From NCBI GenBank assembly GCA_963706885.1, contig CAVPNX010000031.1, positions 232,085 through 296,084 of the forward strand: a stretch of 64,000 nucleotides of DNA, in the 5' to 3' direction. The notes below the pieces were generated by a model. That model worked only from the letters and a program-made list of their open reading frames with translations, was not told the DNA's origin and did not search any database. Made by a program: the position numbers and the translations under genes. Origin of the DNA: Prado023 sp963706885 (GTDB lineage: Bacteria; Actinomycetota; Actinomycetes; S36-B12; CAIYMF01). Within the stretch, counting starts at the first letter, position 1. Every line of letters begins with the position of its first letter. Below are positions 8,319 to 16,353 of the stretch, piece after piece.

Positions 8319-8324
8319 CACAAT
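8319..8324 (+). promoter_or_regulatory. -10 box for DUF4916 gene (leaderless)
   Basis: CACAAT ends 7 nt before the ATG at 8332, with only pyrimidines between and no Shine-Dalgarno sequence. Confidence 0.42.
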
Positions 8325-8331
8325 CTCCCCC

Positions 8332-8868
8332 ATGAGTGAGACCCTCGGCGTGGTGTCCCCCTGGCTCAGCGACGAGGAGCTGTCCGCAGCCCGCGGGACG
8401 CTGCCGATCCTCTACGTCGAGGCGGTGCCGGTACGGGTGGATGCCGCCGGCCGGATCACCGCCGTCGGGCTGCTGCTGCGGGCACGGCCCGACGGGACCC
8501 TGTCAAGGGCCGTCGTGGCGGGCAGGGTGCTCTACAAGGAGCGGATCCGCGACGCGCTGATCCGGCACCTGGAGAAGGACCTCGGCCCGATGGCGCTGCC
8601 CCGCCTCCCGGTGTCGATCGCACCCTTCACGATCGTCGAGTACTTCCCGGACCCGACGGTCACGGGGTTCCACGACCCCCGCCAGCACGCCGTGGCCCTG
8701 GCGTATGTGGTGCCCGTGGACGGGGACTGCGAGCCGACCCAGTCGGCCATCGACCTTGCCTGGCTCACCCCCGAGGAGGCAACCTCCGAGGCCGTGCTCG
8801 CGGAGTTCTCGGGTGGTCAGGACCGGCTGATCCGGCTTGCGATGGCGTTCGGGGGACGCCTGCCCTGA
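8332..8868 (+). CDS. DUF4916 / degenerate NUDIX hydrolase-like protein
   Basis: A 178-residue protein of the actinobacterial DUF4916 family, which has a NUDIX fold. The segment GRVLYKERIRDALIRHLEKDLGP lies where the Nudix box GX5EX7REUXEEXGU should be, but RE has become RH and EE has become KD, so canonical pyrophosphohydrolase activity is doubtful. The N-terminus (WLSDEELSAARGTLPI) is typical of the family. No partner gene is evident: it lies between the M20 peptidase (divergent) and the VKOR gene, each with its own promoter. Function not known. Confidence 0.8.
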   Translation: MSETLGVVSPWLSDEELSAARGTLPILYVEAVPVRVDAAGRITAVGLLLRARPDGTLSRAVVAGRVLYKERIRDALIRHLEKDLGPMALPRLPVSIAPFTIVEYFPDPTVTGFHDPRQHAVALAYVVPVDGDCEPTQSAIDLAWLTPEEATSEAVLAEFSGGQDRLIRLAMAFGGRLP

Positions 8869-8952
8869 TCCACGGGCGGCGCCGGTCTGCGCGGGTGACC
8901 TCGGTTGCGTGACTCGGGACCATCGGTCCTCATGCTCAGGCCACGATCGGTC

Positions 8953-8958
8953 GACAAT
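8953..8958 (+). promoter_or_regulatory. -10 box for VKOR gene (leaderless)
   Basis: GACAAT ends 6 nt before the ATG at 8965. No Shine-Dalgarno sequence is present. Confidence 0.42.
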
Positions 8959-8964
8959 GGCCCC

Positions 8965-9597
8965 ATGAGCACAGTCCTGGAACCGACCATCGTCCGAGGC
9001 GACCAGCACGAGGCCGCGCCGAGAGCCCGGTCGGGCCGCGCATGGTGGTGGGCCATGCTGGTCAGCTCGTTGATCGGGATCGCTTCGGGGATGACCACCG
9101 TGGTGGAGAAGATCGCCCTGCTCAAGGACCCGGGCCAGGCGGCGTTCTGCGACATCAACGACCAGATCGGGTGCACGCCCGTGCTGCTCGCCTCGCAGTC
9201 GTCAGTGCTGGGTCCGCCCAACGCAGCCATCGGCATCGTGCTCTTCGCGATGTTCGCCGCCGCCGGGCTGGGCGGGGTCATGGGAACAGCCTTCCCGCGC
9301 TCGTACCGCTACGTGCTCCTCGGCCTGTCCGTCTTCTTCGGCCTGTTCCTCACCTGGTACATGCAGCAGGTCGCGTTCGCGATCGGCTCGCTGTGCCCGT
9401 TCTGCGCGGTCTGCGCTGGGAGCGTGATGGTCGTGGTCCTCGCGGCGATCCGGCTGGTGGCCCTCGATGTGCATCCCGGTGACCGGGGGTTCGCGGGCGT
9501 CGTGGGCACCATGGTCCGCTCGGGGTTGGACGTGATCATCGTGGTCGGCTGGAGCGTGCTGATCGCCGGAATGCTGTTCGTCGGGGTCATGCTCTGA
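8965..9597 (+). CDS. Vitamin K epoxide reductase family membrane protein
   Basis: A 210-residue membrane protein of the bacterial VKOR family, which reoxidises DsbA-like thiol oxidases with quinone as acceptor. The quinone-side active site CPFC is present (SLCPFCAVC), and the loop cysteine pair is in CDINDQIGC. About five hydrophobic helices can be seen, starting with WWWAMLVSSLIGIASG. Unlike many actinobacterial and cyanobacterial VKORs there is no fused thioredoxin domain, so a separate DsbA-like partner must be encoded elsewhere. The start is set by the ATG 6 nt behind GACAAT; upstream in-frame starts to 8905 would add a poorly conserved segment. Confidence 0.9.
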   Translation: MSTVLEPTIVRGDQHEAAPRARSGRAWWWAMLVSSLIGIASGMTTVVEKIALLKDPGQAAFCDINDQIGCTPVLLASQSSVLGPPNAAIGIVLFAMFAAAGLGGVMGTAFPRSYRYVLLGLSVFFGLFLTWYMQQVAFAIGSLCPFCAVCAGSVMVVVLAAIRLVALDVHPGDRGFAGVVGTMVRSGLDVIIVVGWSVLIAGMLFVGVML

Positions 9598-9620
9598 GGC
9601 GGTTACCCTCTGGCCGGCGA

Positions 9621-9651
9621 TTGGTGGTCCGTCGCTGATGCTTGCTATCCT
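9621..9651 (+). promoter_or_regulatory. Promoter of tRNA-Leu
   Basis: TTGGTG at 9621-9626 and TATCCT at 9646-9651, spaced by 19 nt, lie 36 nt before the tRNA. The same pair TTGGT / TATCCT (18-nt spacer) precedes the tRNA-Gly at 54115, which supports both. Confidence 0.5.
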
Positions 9652-9687
9652 GTGCGGGCTCCCACGGCTTGCCTGTGGGGGCACCTC

Positions 9688-9774
9688 GTCCGGGTGGCGG
9701 AATAGGCAGACGCGCTAGCTTGAGGTGCTAGTGCCCTCAGGGGCATGGGGGTTCAAGTCCCCCCTCGGACACCA
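9688..9774 (+). tRNA. tRNA-Leu (anticodon GAG)
   Basis: The acceptor arm GTCCGGG pairs with CTCGGAC (one G-U), and the anticodon loop is TTGAGGT in the CGCTAGC/GCTAGTG arm, giving anticodon GAG, which reads CUC/CUU leucine codons. A long variable arm (GTGCCCTCAGGGGCAT region) is present, as expected for the class II tRNA-Leu. The T-arm holds GTTCAAGTC. CCA is encoded at 9772-9774. A strong hairpin follows at once. Confidence 0.96.
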
Positions 9775-9775
9775 T

Positions 9776-9823
9776 CGGAAGGCCTTCGACCCCTCACGAG
9801 CTGAGGCAGTCGGGGGCCTTCCG
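9776..9823 (+). terminator. Terminator hairpin after tRNA-Leu
   Basis: The inverted repeat CGGAAGGCC ... GGCCTTCCG has 9-bp perfect arms and begins 2 nt after the encoded CCA. There is no U-tract, which is usual for high-GC actinobacteria. Confidence 0.65.
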
Positions 9824-9921
9824 CCGTAGGTTGGCGCGTGGGGCGTTCGACCTCCCAGCACCTACGCTTTGCACGTGAGTGGGGGCAGGAGGTCGGAAGT
9901 GTGGCGGCTCGAGGGGGCGTC

Positions 9922-11103
9922 GTGAGCGGCAGCCGTGGAGCAGCGTTGCTGCTGGTCCTGGCTGTGCTGAGCATCGGGTCCGGGTGCTCCGACCGTGGCC
10001 AGCAGCAGTCACGGGACCTCGAGATCCCACTGTCCACACCTGCCACCGCGTCCGCAGGTGCCGACGACGGCGGCGCGGCTCCCGCAGCGGTGATCGCAAC
10101 CGTGGCGGTCGGCGCGTCTCCGAGGGATCCCCTCGTGCTGCCGGACGGTTCGGCGGTCTACGTGCTCAACCAGTACAGCGGTACGGTGTCGGTCATCGAC
10201 CCCAGCACCGACACCGTCACAGCCACAGTCAGAGTCGGCGACTTCCCTGAGGGTTCCATCTGCCTTCCGGATGGATCGGCGGTGTACGTCCCCAACTACC
10301 TCTCAGGAAACGTGTCGGTCATCGACCCGGACACCAGGACAGTGACGGCCACAGTCAACGTCGGAGACGGTCCGCGGTTCCCGGTGGCCATGCCGGACGG
10401 CTCAGCCGTCTACATGCCCGACCTTGGTCAGGCTGTGTCGGTGATCGACACGAGCGCCAATACCGTGACGTCCGTCGTCAAGGTCGGGGACCTTGTCGGG
10501 GAGGATCCGGAGTATCCGGTGGTGCTTCCCGACGGGTCGGCGGTCTATGTGCCGAAGTACCGTGGTGATGCGATGTCGGTGATCGACCCGCGCACGAACA
10601 AGGTCACGGCGAGCATCCCGGTCGGCGATCGACCCAGGCTTCCTGCTGTGCTGCCGGACGGGTCAGCCATCTATGTGCCCAACCTGGGTGACGACACGGT
10701 GTCGGTGATCGACACACGCACGAACGAGGTCACGGCGACCATCGACGTCGGGGCCTCCCCCGGCTCTGCGGCGGCTCTGCCGAATGGGGCAGCCATCTAC
10801 GTACCCAACTTCGGTGACGGCACGGTGTCGGTGATCGACACGAGCACGAACAAGGTCGCGGCGACCATCGAGGTCGGAGCCTCCCCGCGGGTCCCTGGGG
10901 TCCTGCCGGATGGATCGGCGGTCTATGTGCCCAACTTCGACGACGACACGGTGTCGGTCATCGACACGAGCACGAACAAGGTCATGGCCACCGTCGAGGT
11001 GGGTGATCGTCCGCGGGACCCCGTGCCACTGCCGAACGGGTCTGCCGTGTACGTCGCCAACTTCGGTGATGGCACCGTGTCAGTGATAGGGCGTCGCGGC
11101 TGA
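9922..11103 (+). CDS. YVTN-type beta-propeller repeat protein, probably exported
   Basis: A 393-residue protein with an N-terminal hydrophobic export signal (AALLLVLAVLSIGSGCSD; the cysteine could be lipidated, although the lipobox is atypical), a low-complexity linker, then eight repeats of about 42 residues of the form LPDGSAVYVPN-x-GDDTVSVIDT-x-TNKVTATI-x-VG. This is the YVTN/NHL-like beta-propeller pattern; surface-layer and cell-wall proteins often carry it, and its ligand is unknown. The GTG at 9922 has GAGGGGG just upstream. A 16-codon leaderless ORF (GTG 9875, behind TACGCT at 9863-9868) ends in a TGA overlapping this GTG, so translation may be coupled. Alternative starts are 9901 and 9838. 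Confidence 0.78.
   Translation: MSGSRGAALLLVLAVLSIGSGCSDRGQQQSRDLEIPLSTPATASAGADDGGAAPAAVIATVAVGASPRDPLVLPDGSAVYVLNQYSGTVSVIDPSTDTVTATVRVGDFPEGSICLPDGSAVYVPNYLSGNVSVIDPDTRTVTATVNVGDGPRFPVAMPDGSAVYMPDLGQAVSVIDTSANTVTSVVKVGDLVGEDPEYPVVLPDGSAVYVPKYRGDAMSVIDPRTNKVTASIPVGDRPRLPAVLPDGSAIYVPNLGDDTVSVIDTRTNEVTATIDVGASPGSAAALPNGAAIYVPNFGDGTVSVIDTSTNKVAATIEVGASPRVPGVLPDGSAVYVPNFDDDTVSVIDTSTNKVMATVEVGDRPRDPVPLPNGSAVYVANFGDGTVSVIGRRG
10136..11092 (+). repeat. Eight coding tandem repeats of about 126 bp
   Basis: The eight propeller repeats are visible at DNA level: phrases such as gtgtcggtgatcgac and tcggcggtctatgtg recur about every 126 bp. Copies 5-7 (about 10640-11010) are closest to one another, suggesting recent internal duplication. 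The last copy is truncated at VSVIG. Confidence 0.85.
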
Positions 11104-11208
11104 TCCCGGACGCGGGGCCACCACGTTCCGCTGCGTCACGACGCTGGAGGGGCCGGCCGCGCTGATCCGGCCGGACTCCGGGTCCTCCGCCTGGTCGTAC
11201 CCCCCGGC

Positions 11209-12114
11209 TCAGCCCGGTTCGCCGCGGAGGACCACCCGGGCCTCCGGGCTGACGAGGCCGACGCCGATGACGCGGTCCAGGAGGTCCTCCCAACGGGCCG
11301 TCTCGTCGGAACCGGCGATGGCGGCCCACGCCTGCCGGGCCCCGTGCGGGTCACCGGCGTCGGCCAGCGCCGCAGCCTGCCAGAAGGAGAACTCGACGTA
11401 GTCCGGCGCCTGCTCTGTGGCCTCCCGGTAGGCCCGGGCCGCGCCGGTCACATCACCTGCAGCCAGCAGCCCGTCGGCCACGTCGAGCCGCTGGTTGGCC
11501 AGGGCCAGTCTTGCCAGGCGTCGCAGCTCCGGCAGCGGCTCGGGAGAGTCGTCGACCCGGACATCCACAAGCCGGTCGACCAGCGGGTCGCCGGAGGAAT
11601 CGGCAGCGACCACGATCAGGGCGGCCGACTGCCGGCCACGGATGTCCCCGCCGACCGACTCGCCCGCGTCGAGCGCGGCGAGGATCCGCGTGGCCAGGTG
11701 CTGGCCGTTCGTCTCCTCGAAGGCGGCCGCCATCGCCTCGGGCACCCCGGGGTTGGCCATCATGTTGGCCTGGGTGCTGAACCCGTCGCCCTGCATGTCA
11801 CCGGCGAACGGGATGCAGCCCGGGCCGGAGTAGGCGGCGACCGATCCGTCGGCGGCGACGGCAGCGACCTGACGACCCTCCGGGGTCCGATCGAGGGCCA
11901 GTGAGGCGGCGAGCGCGTCGGCCGGTCCGACTCCCTCCCGGATTCCGGCAAGCGTCCGCTCCCCGTGCGCCATCAGGACCAGGGACTGCGTCGCCACCAC
12001 GCCGATGCCCGGCTCGATGTAGGGGGCCACCCTCCCGACCGCGAGGACATGGCTGGCGATGCCGATGCCGAGCATCCCGGTCTGGGGACACCGGGCCACG
12101 ATGGAGTACGTCAT
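11209..12114 (-). CDS. DUF1028 family protein (Ntn-hydrolase-like)
   Basis: A 301-residue protein whose first about 210 residues match DUF1028 (MTYSIVARCPQTGMLGIGIAS ... RGRQSAALIVV), a family with an Ntn-hydrolase-like fold and no established substrate. The C-terminal third (about 215-301) is helical with a tetratricopeptide-like look (LADAGDPHGARQAWAAIAG), typical of longer members. The ATG at 12114 has CAGGAT 6 nt upstream. It is a single-gene unit, convergent with the propeller gene; the 105-bp gap between them holds short GC-rich inverted repeats (for example CCGGCC/GGCCGG near 11153-11176) but no clear terminator. Confidence 0.85.
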   Translation of the reverse strand: MTYSIVARCPQTGMLGIGIASHVLAVGRVAPYIEPGIGVVATQSLVLMAHGERTLAGIREGVGPADALAASLALDRTPEGRQVAAVAADGSVAAYSGPGCIPFAGDMQGDGFSTQANMMANPGVPEAMAAAFEETNGQHLATRILAALDAGESVGGDIRGRQSAALIVVAADSSGDPLVDRLVDVRVDDSPEPLPELRRLARLALANQRLDVADGLLAAGDVTGAARAYREATEQAPDYVEFSFWQAAALADAGDPHGARQAWAAIAGSDETARWEDLLDRVIGVGLVSPEARVVLRGEPG

Positions 12115-12187
12115 GCGGGAATCCTGCCACCGGCCCCGAGCCGCCGCTCACCAGCCGCGGCGAGCCCGGGCAGGGCACTTCCCGGCC

Positions 12188-12193
12188 TACCCT
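12188..12193 (+). promoter_or_regulatory. -10 box for GNAT gene (leaderless)
   Basis: TACCCT ends 7 nt before the GTG at 12201; no Shine-Dalgarno sequence is visible. Confidence 0.48.
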
Positions 12194-12200
12194 GTGGCTC

Positions 12201-12647
12201 GTGGACCTCGTGGTGCGTGTCGCAGACCTCGCGGAGGTGCGGTCGTTGCAGCTCGCTGTCCTGCGCCCGGATGGTCCGCTGCCCGGGGATCGGCCCCCTC
12301 CTCCGGAGGCCCTGCACGTCGGGGCGTTCCGGAACGGGGTGGCGATCGGGGCGGCGAGCGTGCTTCCCGAGCGGTGGCCCGGTCCGGACGCGGTCAACGA
12401 GCCGTCCTGGCGCCTGCGGGCGATGGTGGTCGCCGAGGCCGAGCGTGGGTCGGGGATCGGCCGGGCAGTCCTGGACCACGCCGTCGAGGTGGCAGGCTCC
12501 CGAGGGGCGGGGTCCGTGTGGGCCGAAGCCAGGTCGGCGGCGCTCGGGTTCTACGAGCGAGCCGGTTGGACCGTGGTCGGCGACGAGTGGATGAAGGCGG
12601 GCATCGGGCCCCACCGGTACATCCACCTCGACCTGACCCCACCGTAG
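12201..12647 (+). CDS. GNAT family N-acetyltransferase
   Basis: A 148-residue GCN5-related acetyltransferase. Motif A, which binds the acetyl-CoA pyrophosphate, reads ERGSGIGRAVLDHAVE, followed by the expected strand and helix with LGFYERAGWTVVGDEW near the C-terminus. The acceptor substrate cannot be inferred. The GTG start at 12201 is set by the TACCCT box 7 nt upstream. It lies 9 bp before the EamA gene, which has its own -10 box inside the GNAT 3' end. Confidence 0.9.
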   Translation: MDLVVRVADLAEVRSLQLAVLRPDGPLPGDRPPPPEALHVGAFRNGVAIGAASVLPERWPGPDAVNEPSWRLRAMVVAEAERGSGIGRAVLDHAVEVAGSRGAGSVWAEARSAALGFYERAGWTVVGDEWMKAGIGPHRYIHLDLTPP

Positions 12648-12650
12648 GCT
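12645..12650 (+). promoter_or_regulatory. -10 box for EamA transporter gene (leaderless)
   Basis: TAGGCT, overlapping the stop codon of the GNAT gene, ends 6 nt before the GTG at 12657. Confidence 0.48.
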
Positions 12651-12656
12651 GACGCG

Positions 12657-13628
12657 GTGGGTTCAACAGCCGTGTCGGCTCCGGCGCAGATGACGCGGCA
12701 GGCGTGGCTGCTGTTCGCCGCGATGTCGGTCATCTGGGGCATCCCGTACCTGCTCATCAAGGTCGCCGTCGTCGAGCTCAGCCCGGCCGCGGTCGCGGGA
12801 TCCCGCACGCTCCTGGCCGCGGTCATCCTGCTCCCCCTGGCCGCCTACCAGGGCGCCCTGCGTCCGGCACTGCGCCACTGGAAGTGGGTCGTGGCGTTCG
12901 GGCTCCTGGAGATGGCTGGGCCGTGGCTGCTCCTCGGGCATGCTGAGATCCGCGTGACGAGCGGATTCGCCGGCCTCATGCTGGCCACGGTGCCGCTGTT
13001 CGGCGTCGTGATCGCCCGACTCCGCGGTGATCCCCAGGCCTTCGCGCCCGTGCGGCTGCGTGGCCTTGGTGTCGGCATCCTCGGCGTGGGCTGCCTCGTC
13101 GGGATCGACTCACTCGCGGGCCAGATCGACCTGCTGTCGGTGGTCGAGCTGCTGCTCGTGGCCATCGGGTATGCGGCAGCGCCGGTGATCGCCAACACGG
13201 TGCTCGCGGACGTGCCCTCGATGGGCGTGATCGCGGTATCGGTGGCGGTGGTGGCCGTCCTCTACCTGCCATGGACGGTGGCGGACTACTCCGGGGGCGA
13301 CATCTCGACGCAGGTGGTCGCGGCGGTTGTGGTCCTCGGGCTGGTCTGCACCGCGCTCGCCTTCGTGCTGTTCTTCCGCCTGATCGCGCTCGCGGGCCCG
13401 GTCCGGGCCACGGTCATCACCTTCATCAACCCGGCCGTGGCGATCGGACTCGGCCTGCTGATCCTCGGCGAGCCGCTCACGTGGGGCATGGTCCTCGGGT
13501 TCCCACTCGTGCTGCTGGGTGCCTGGTGGGCGACGCGGACCCCTGCCCCGCCGGAGGTGCCCTCAGCCGGTGACGACGTGGAGAGTCGCGAGGGTGGGAT
13601 CAGCGGCGTAGGCGATCCGGTTGCCTGA
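12657..13628 (+). CDS. EamA/DMT superfamily transporter
   Basis: A 323-residue membrane protein with about ten hydrophobic helices arranged as two EamA repeats: WLLFAAMSVIWGIPYLLIK opens the first, and the second ends in INPAVAIGLGLLILGEPLTWG, the characteristic motif of the RhaT/YdcZ-like drug/metabolite transporters. Substrates of this group are amino acids, nucleobases or unknown metabolites exported by proton exchange. The start is set by TAGGCT 6 nt upstream. The last 66 bp overlap the 3' end of the convergent decarboxylase gene, an unusually long overlap for two real genes. Confidence 0.9.
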   Translation: MGSTAVSAPAQMTRQAWLLFAAMSVIWGIPYLLIKVAVVELSPAAVAGSRTLLAAVILLPLAAYQGALRPALRHWKWVVAFGLLEMAGPWLLLGHAEIRVTSGFAGLMLATVPLFGVVIARLRGDPQAFAPVRLRGLGVGILGVGCLVGIDSLAGQIDLLSVVELLLVAIGYAAAPVIANTVLADVPSMGVIAVSVAVVAVLYLPWTVADYSGGDISTQVVAAVVVLGLVCTALAFVLFFRLIALAGPVRATVITFINPAVAIGLGLLILGEPLTWGMVLGFPLVLLGAWWATRTPAPPEVPSAGDDVESREGGISGVGDPVA

Positions 13629-14993
13629 CCGCAGCGACTGCTCGAGGGCTTCGAGGGACGCGCGCGTGATCTCCTCGCCCGGTACGAGCACCGGCACGCC
13701 CGGAGGGTAGGGCGCGATGAGCTCGGCGCTGACGCGTCCCACCGACGCCGCCCGCGACACCACCTCGTACCCGGCGAAGAAGGCATCGCGTGGCGACATC
13801 AGGGTCGGGGGGATCACGGCCGGGCTCGCCGCTGCAGGACGGGGTTCCCCGGGCGGGACCTCGAGTGAGGCCAGGACTCCCTCCACCAGCCGGTCGACGG
13901 TGGAGGTGTCGTCGGTGAGCCCGACCTGGGCGACGAGCGTGTCGCGGTCGGCCATCTCGACCGGGCAGCCGCGGGCGATCAGTTCCCGCTCGGCGTCCAG
14001 ACCGCTGCGTCCGGAGCTGGCGAAGTGGACGACGAGCTTGGCGGGGTCGAAGCGTCCGGGTGGGCGATCCTCAGGGCCGGGGACCTGCAGACCGGCAGCA
14101 CGCAGGCGGTCACGCGCCCCGGCCACCAGCGGGATCATCGCCTCGAGGGCGAGCCGACCGTCCGAGCTGGCCAGGAGCGCCCGCGAGGCGTCGATGCTGG
14201 CCAGGATGGCACCCGACGGGCTGGTCGTGTGCGTCGCCGCGAAGGCGCGGTCCAGCCGGTCGGTGTCGATCCGTTCGGATCGAGCCAGCACCAGAGATGC
14301 CTGGCTGAACGCCGGCAGCGTCTTGTGGGCGCTGATGACCATCGCGTCGGCACCTGCGTGGAGGGCGTGGTGGGGATACCCGGGCGCGAAGCCGAGGTGC
14401 GCTCCCCACGCCTGGTCGACCACCACGGCTATGCCGTGCTCGTGGGCCGAGGCCGTGATCGCCGCGAGGTCCGAGAGGCTGCCCTGGTAGCTGGGCTCGG
14501 TGCACAGCAGGGCGACGGCGTCCGGGTTCTCGGCCAGTGCCGCCCGGACGTCGCCCAGGTCCAGCCCCATCGGGGCGCCGGATTCCGGATCGGTCCGGAC
14601 CGGGATCCACACCGGCACCAGCCCCGCCAGCACGAGCCCGGACAGGACGCTGCGGTGCGCGTTGCGGGCGACCAGCACCACCTCCCCGGGTTGCCCGACG
14701 GCCAGGCACAGGACCTGGTTGGCGTGGGTCGAGCCACCGGTCGAGAACCGGCACACGTCGGCTTCCCAGAGGTCGGCGGCCAGTGCCTCGGCGGCGGGCA
14801 GCACGCCGTGGGTGAGCTTGACGGAGTCCAGCCCCCCGTACAGGGGAACGTCGGCATCGAGGAGTCGGCCGAGGGCTGGATGCAGGCGATCCGCGTTCCG
14901 CTTGTGCCCGGGGATCGTGAACGGGGCCGGGTTCGACTCGACGAACCGGAGCCACGCCTGCATGAGCGGCGCGTCATCGAGCCACTCCCCCAC
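13563..14993 (-). CDS. Orn/Lys/Arg decarboxylase-like PLP enzyme
   Basis: A 476-residue fold-type I PLP enzyme of the Orn/Lys/Arg decarboxylase major-domain family. Features: FTIPGHKRN near the N-terminus, STGGSTHANQ for phosphate binding, the aspartate in VVVDQAWGAH, and the PLP lysine in SAHKTLPAFSQ. The C-terminal domain (APYPPGVPVLVPGEEI) is the typical one. These enzymes make polyamines (cadaverine, putrescine, agmatine), but the short Gram-positive forms such as YaaO/SpeA are often misassigned, so the amino-acid substrate is open. Flanked by an EamA exporter (convergent, overlapping) and a secreted kelch-like protein. Confidence 0.88.
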   Translation of the reverse strand: MGEWLDDAPLMQAWLRFVESNPAPFTIPGHKRNADRLHPALGRLLDADVPLYGGLDSVKLTHGVLPAAEALAADLWEADVCRFSTGGSTHANQVLCLAVGQPGEVVLVARNAHRSVLSGLVLAGLVPVWIPVRTDPESGAPMGLDLGDVRAALAENPDAVALLCTEPSYQGSLSDLAAITASAHEHGIAVVVDQAWGAHLGFAPGYPHHALHAGADAMVISAHKTLPAFSQASLVLARSERIDTDRLDRAFAATHTTSPSGAILASIDASRALLASSDGRLALEAMIPLVAGARDRLRAAGLQVPGPEDRPPGRFDPAKLVVHFASSGRSGLDAERELIARGCPVEMADRDTLVAQVGLTDDTSTVDRLVEGVLASLEVPPGEPRPAAASPAVIPPTLMSPRDAFFAGYEVVSRAASVGRVSAELIAPYPPGVPVLVPGEEITRASLEALEQSLRSGNRIAYAADPTLATLHVVTG

Positions 14994-15011
14994 GTCGCTC
15001 CCTCCTGGGAG

Positions 15012-16259
15012 TCAGCGACCCAGGGTGAGCCGCCACACGTCGTTGTCGACGCGCAGGTAGTTCGTCGGATCACCGAAGTTGAACGTCTCCCGGTCCCCGC
15101 CGAAGGTGTAGATCGCCGGGCGGCCGTGCTTGTCTCGGATCACCGAGGAGTCGAAGTCGTACTTGATCTCGTCGGGTGTCTTGGCCTTCCACGCGTTCTG
15201 CGCAAGCTTGTGCCACGTGCGCCCTGTGCGACTCCACCAGGCGTCGATGGGGTTGGTCGGTAGGCCGAAACCACCGAAGCACACGATGCTTCCGGTCAGG
15301 ACCTCGCACTTGTGTCCGGGGCGCGGGGACCATCCGGCCGCCTCGGTCACCCGGCTCCACACGCGTCCGTTCTTCGAGCGCCAGACGTCGTTGAAGTAGG
15401 GCAGCGCGCAAGTGGGCTCAGTGGGCGGGCAGGTGAATCCCACCTCGCCCCCCAGCAGGTAGATGTAGTCGCCCTTGACGACTGTCGCGGCCCCCGCGCG
15501 CTCGCTCCAGGGCGCATCCCCCGTGAGCTTCTTCCACGTGCGTCCGTTGTCCCTGGAACGCCAGACGTCGTGGAAGTACTCACGAACGGGCGGTCCACCG
15601 ACCACTGCGGCATCGTCGTTCACCGACCCGGCGAAGACGTAGAGGGCGCCATCGAGCACGGCGGCGCTCAGGCCCGCCCGGCCCTCCCACGGTGCTGCCG
15701 CGGTCATCGGCGTCCACGTGACTCCGTCGCGAGACCGCCAGACATCGTTGAAGAACTGGGAGCTGGACACGAACGGCGGGACCCCGGGAGGGCAGGTTCC
15801 GGGCGGCGGGGCGCAGCCGGGGTTCGGCGTCACGTTGAAGTCCTGGCCGCCGAGGACGTACATGTACTTGCCCTTGGTCACGGCGGCGAAGTAGGCCCGG
15901 GGTGCCCAGGCGCCGGGCGCACCCGTGGCCCGACGCTGCTTCCAGGTCTTCCCCTGGTCCGAACTGGACCAGACGTCGTTGAGAAGGGTGCTGTCACCGG
16001 GGATCGCCGGGGCGCCGGGTGCCGGGGGCGGGTTGGGCACCCGGCCGCCCATCACGTACACGCTGTCGCCCAGGGTCACAGCCTGCAGGCCCGCGCGCGC
16101 GGACCACCTCTTCTCCGAAGCCGGCGCATTGCCCAGGATCTTGGTCCACTTCGACTTCTTGTGGCCGTCGCCCGTGGGCGTTGCTCCCGATGCTGGTGCG
16201 ACCAGGGACCCTGCGACGACGAGTGCGACGCCCAAACCGACCATCCGACGAGTGCCCAT
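15012..16259 (-). CDS. Secreted kelch-like beta-propeller protein
   Basis: A 415-residue protein with a Sec signal peptide (basic MGTRRM, hydrophobic core GLGVALVVAGSLV, cleavage near APASGA) and about six repeats built around FNDVWRSRDGVTWT preceded by YVLGG or YVFAG, the pattern of kelch/galactose-oxidase central propellers. No catalytic copper residues or extra domains are obvious. Three loops carry Cys pairs (for example FTCPPTEPTC) that may be disulfides, fitting export. The ATG at 16259 has an excellent GGAGG five bases upstream, which settles the start over 16286. Function unknown; possibly a cell-surface or extracellular binding protein. Confidence 0.82.
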   Translation of the reverse strand: MGTRRMVGLGVALVVAGSLVAPASGATPTGDGHKKSKWTKILGNAPASEKRWSARAGLQAVTLGDSVYVMGGRVPNPPPAPGAPAIPGDSTLLNDVWSSSDQGKTWKQRRATGAPGAWAPRAYFAAVTKGKYMYVLGGQDFNVTPNPGCAPPPGTCPPGVPPFVSSSQFFNDVWRSRDGVTWTPMTAAAPWEGRAGLSAAVLDGALYVFAGSVNDDAAVVGGPPVREYFHDVWRSRDNGRTWKKLTGDAPWSERAGAATVVKGDYIYLLGGEVGFTCPPTEPTCALPYFNDVWRSKNGRVWSRVTEAAGWSPRPGHKCEVLTGSIVCFGGFGLPTNPIDAWWSRTGRTWHKLAQNAWKAKTPDEIKYDFDSSVIRDKHGRPAIYTFGGDRETFNFGDPTNYLRVDNDVWRLTLGR

Positions 16260-16353
16260 GAGTCCTCCAGGTGTGGGGCCTGTCAAGGTACGCGCCCTTC
16301 AGCCCGTTTGTCCGCGCGACGGCCGAACAGGCGATCGAGCACGCCCCACGAGG

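Noticed and set aside
10136..11092. Regularly spaced repeats resembling a CRISPR array
   Set aside because: The period is about 126 bp, the repeats are coding and imperfect, and both repeat and spacer translate into propeller blades.
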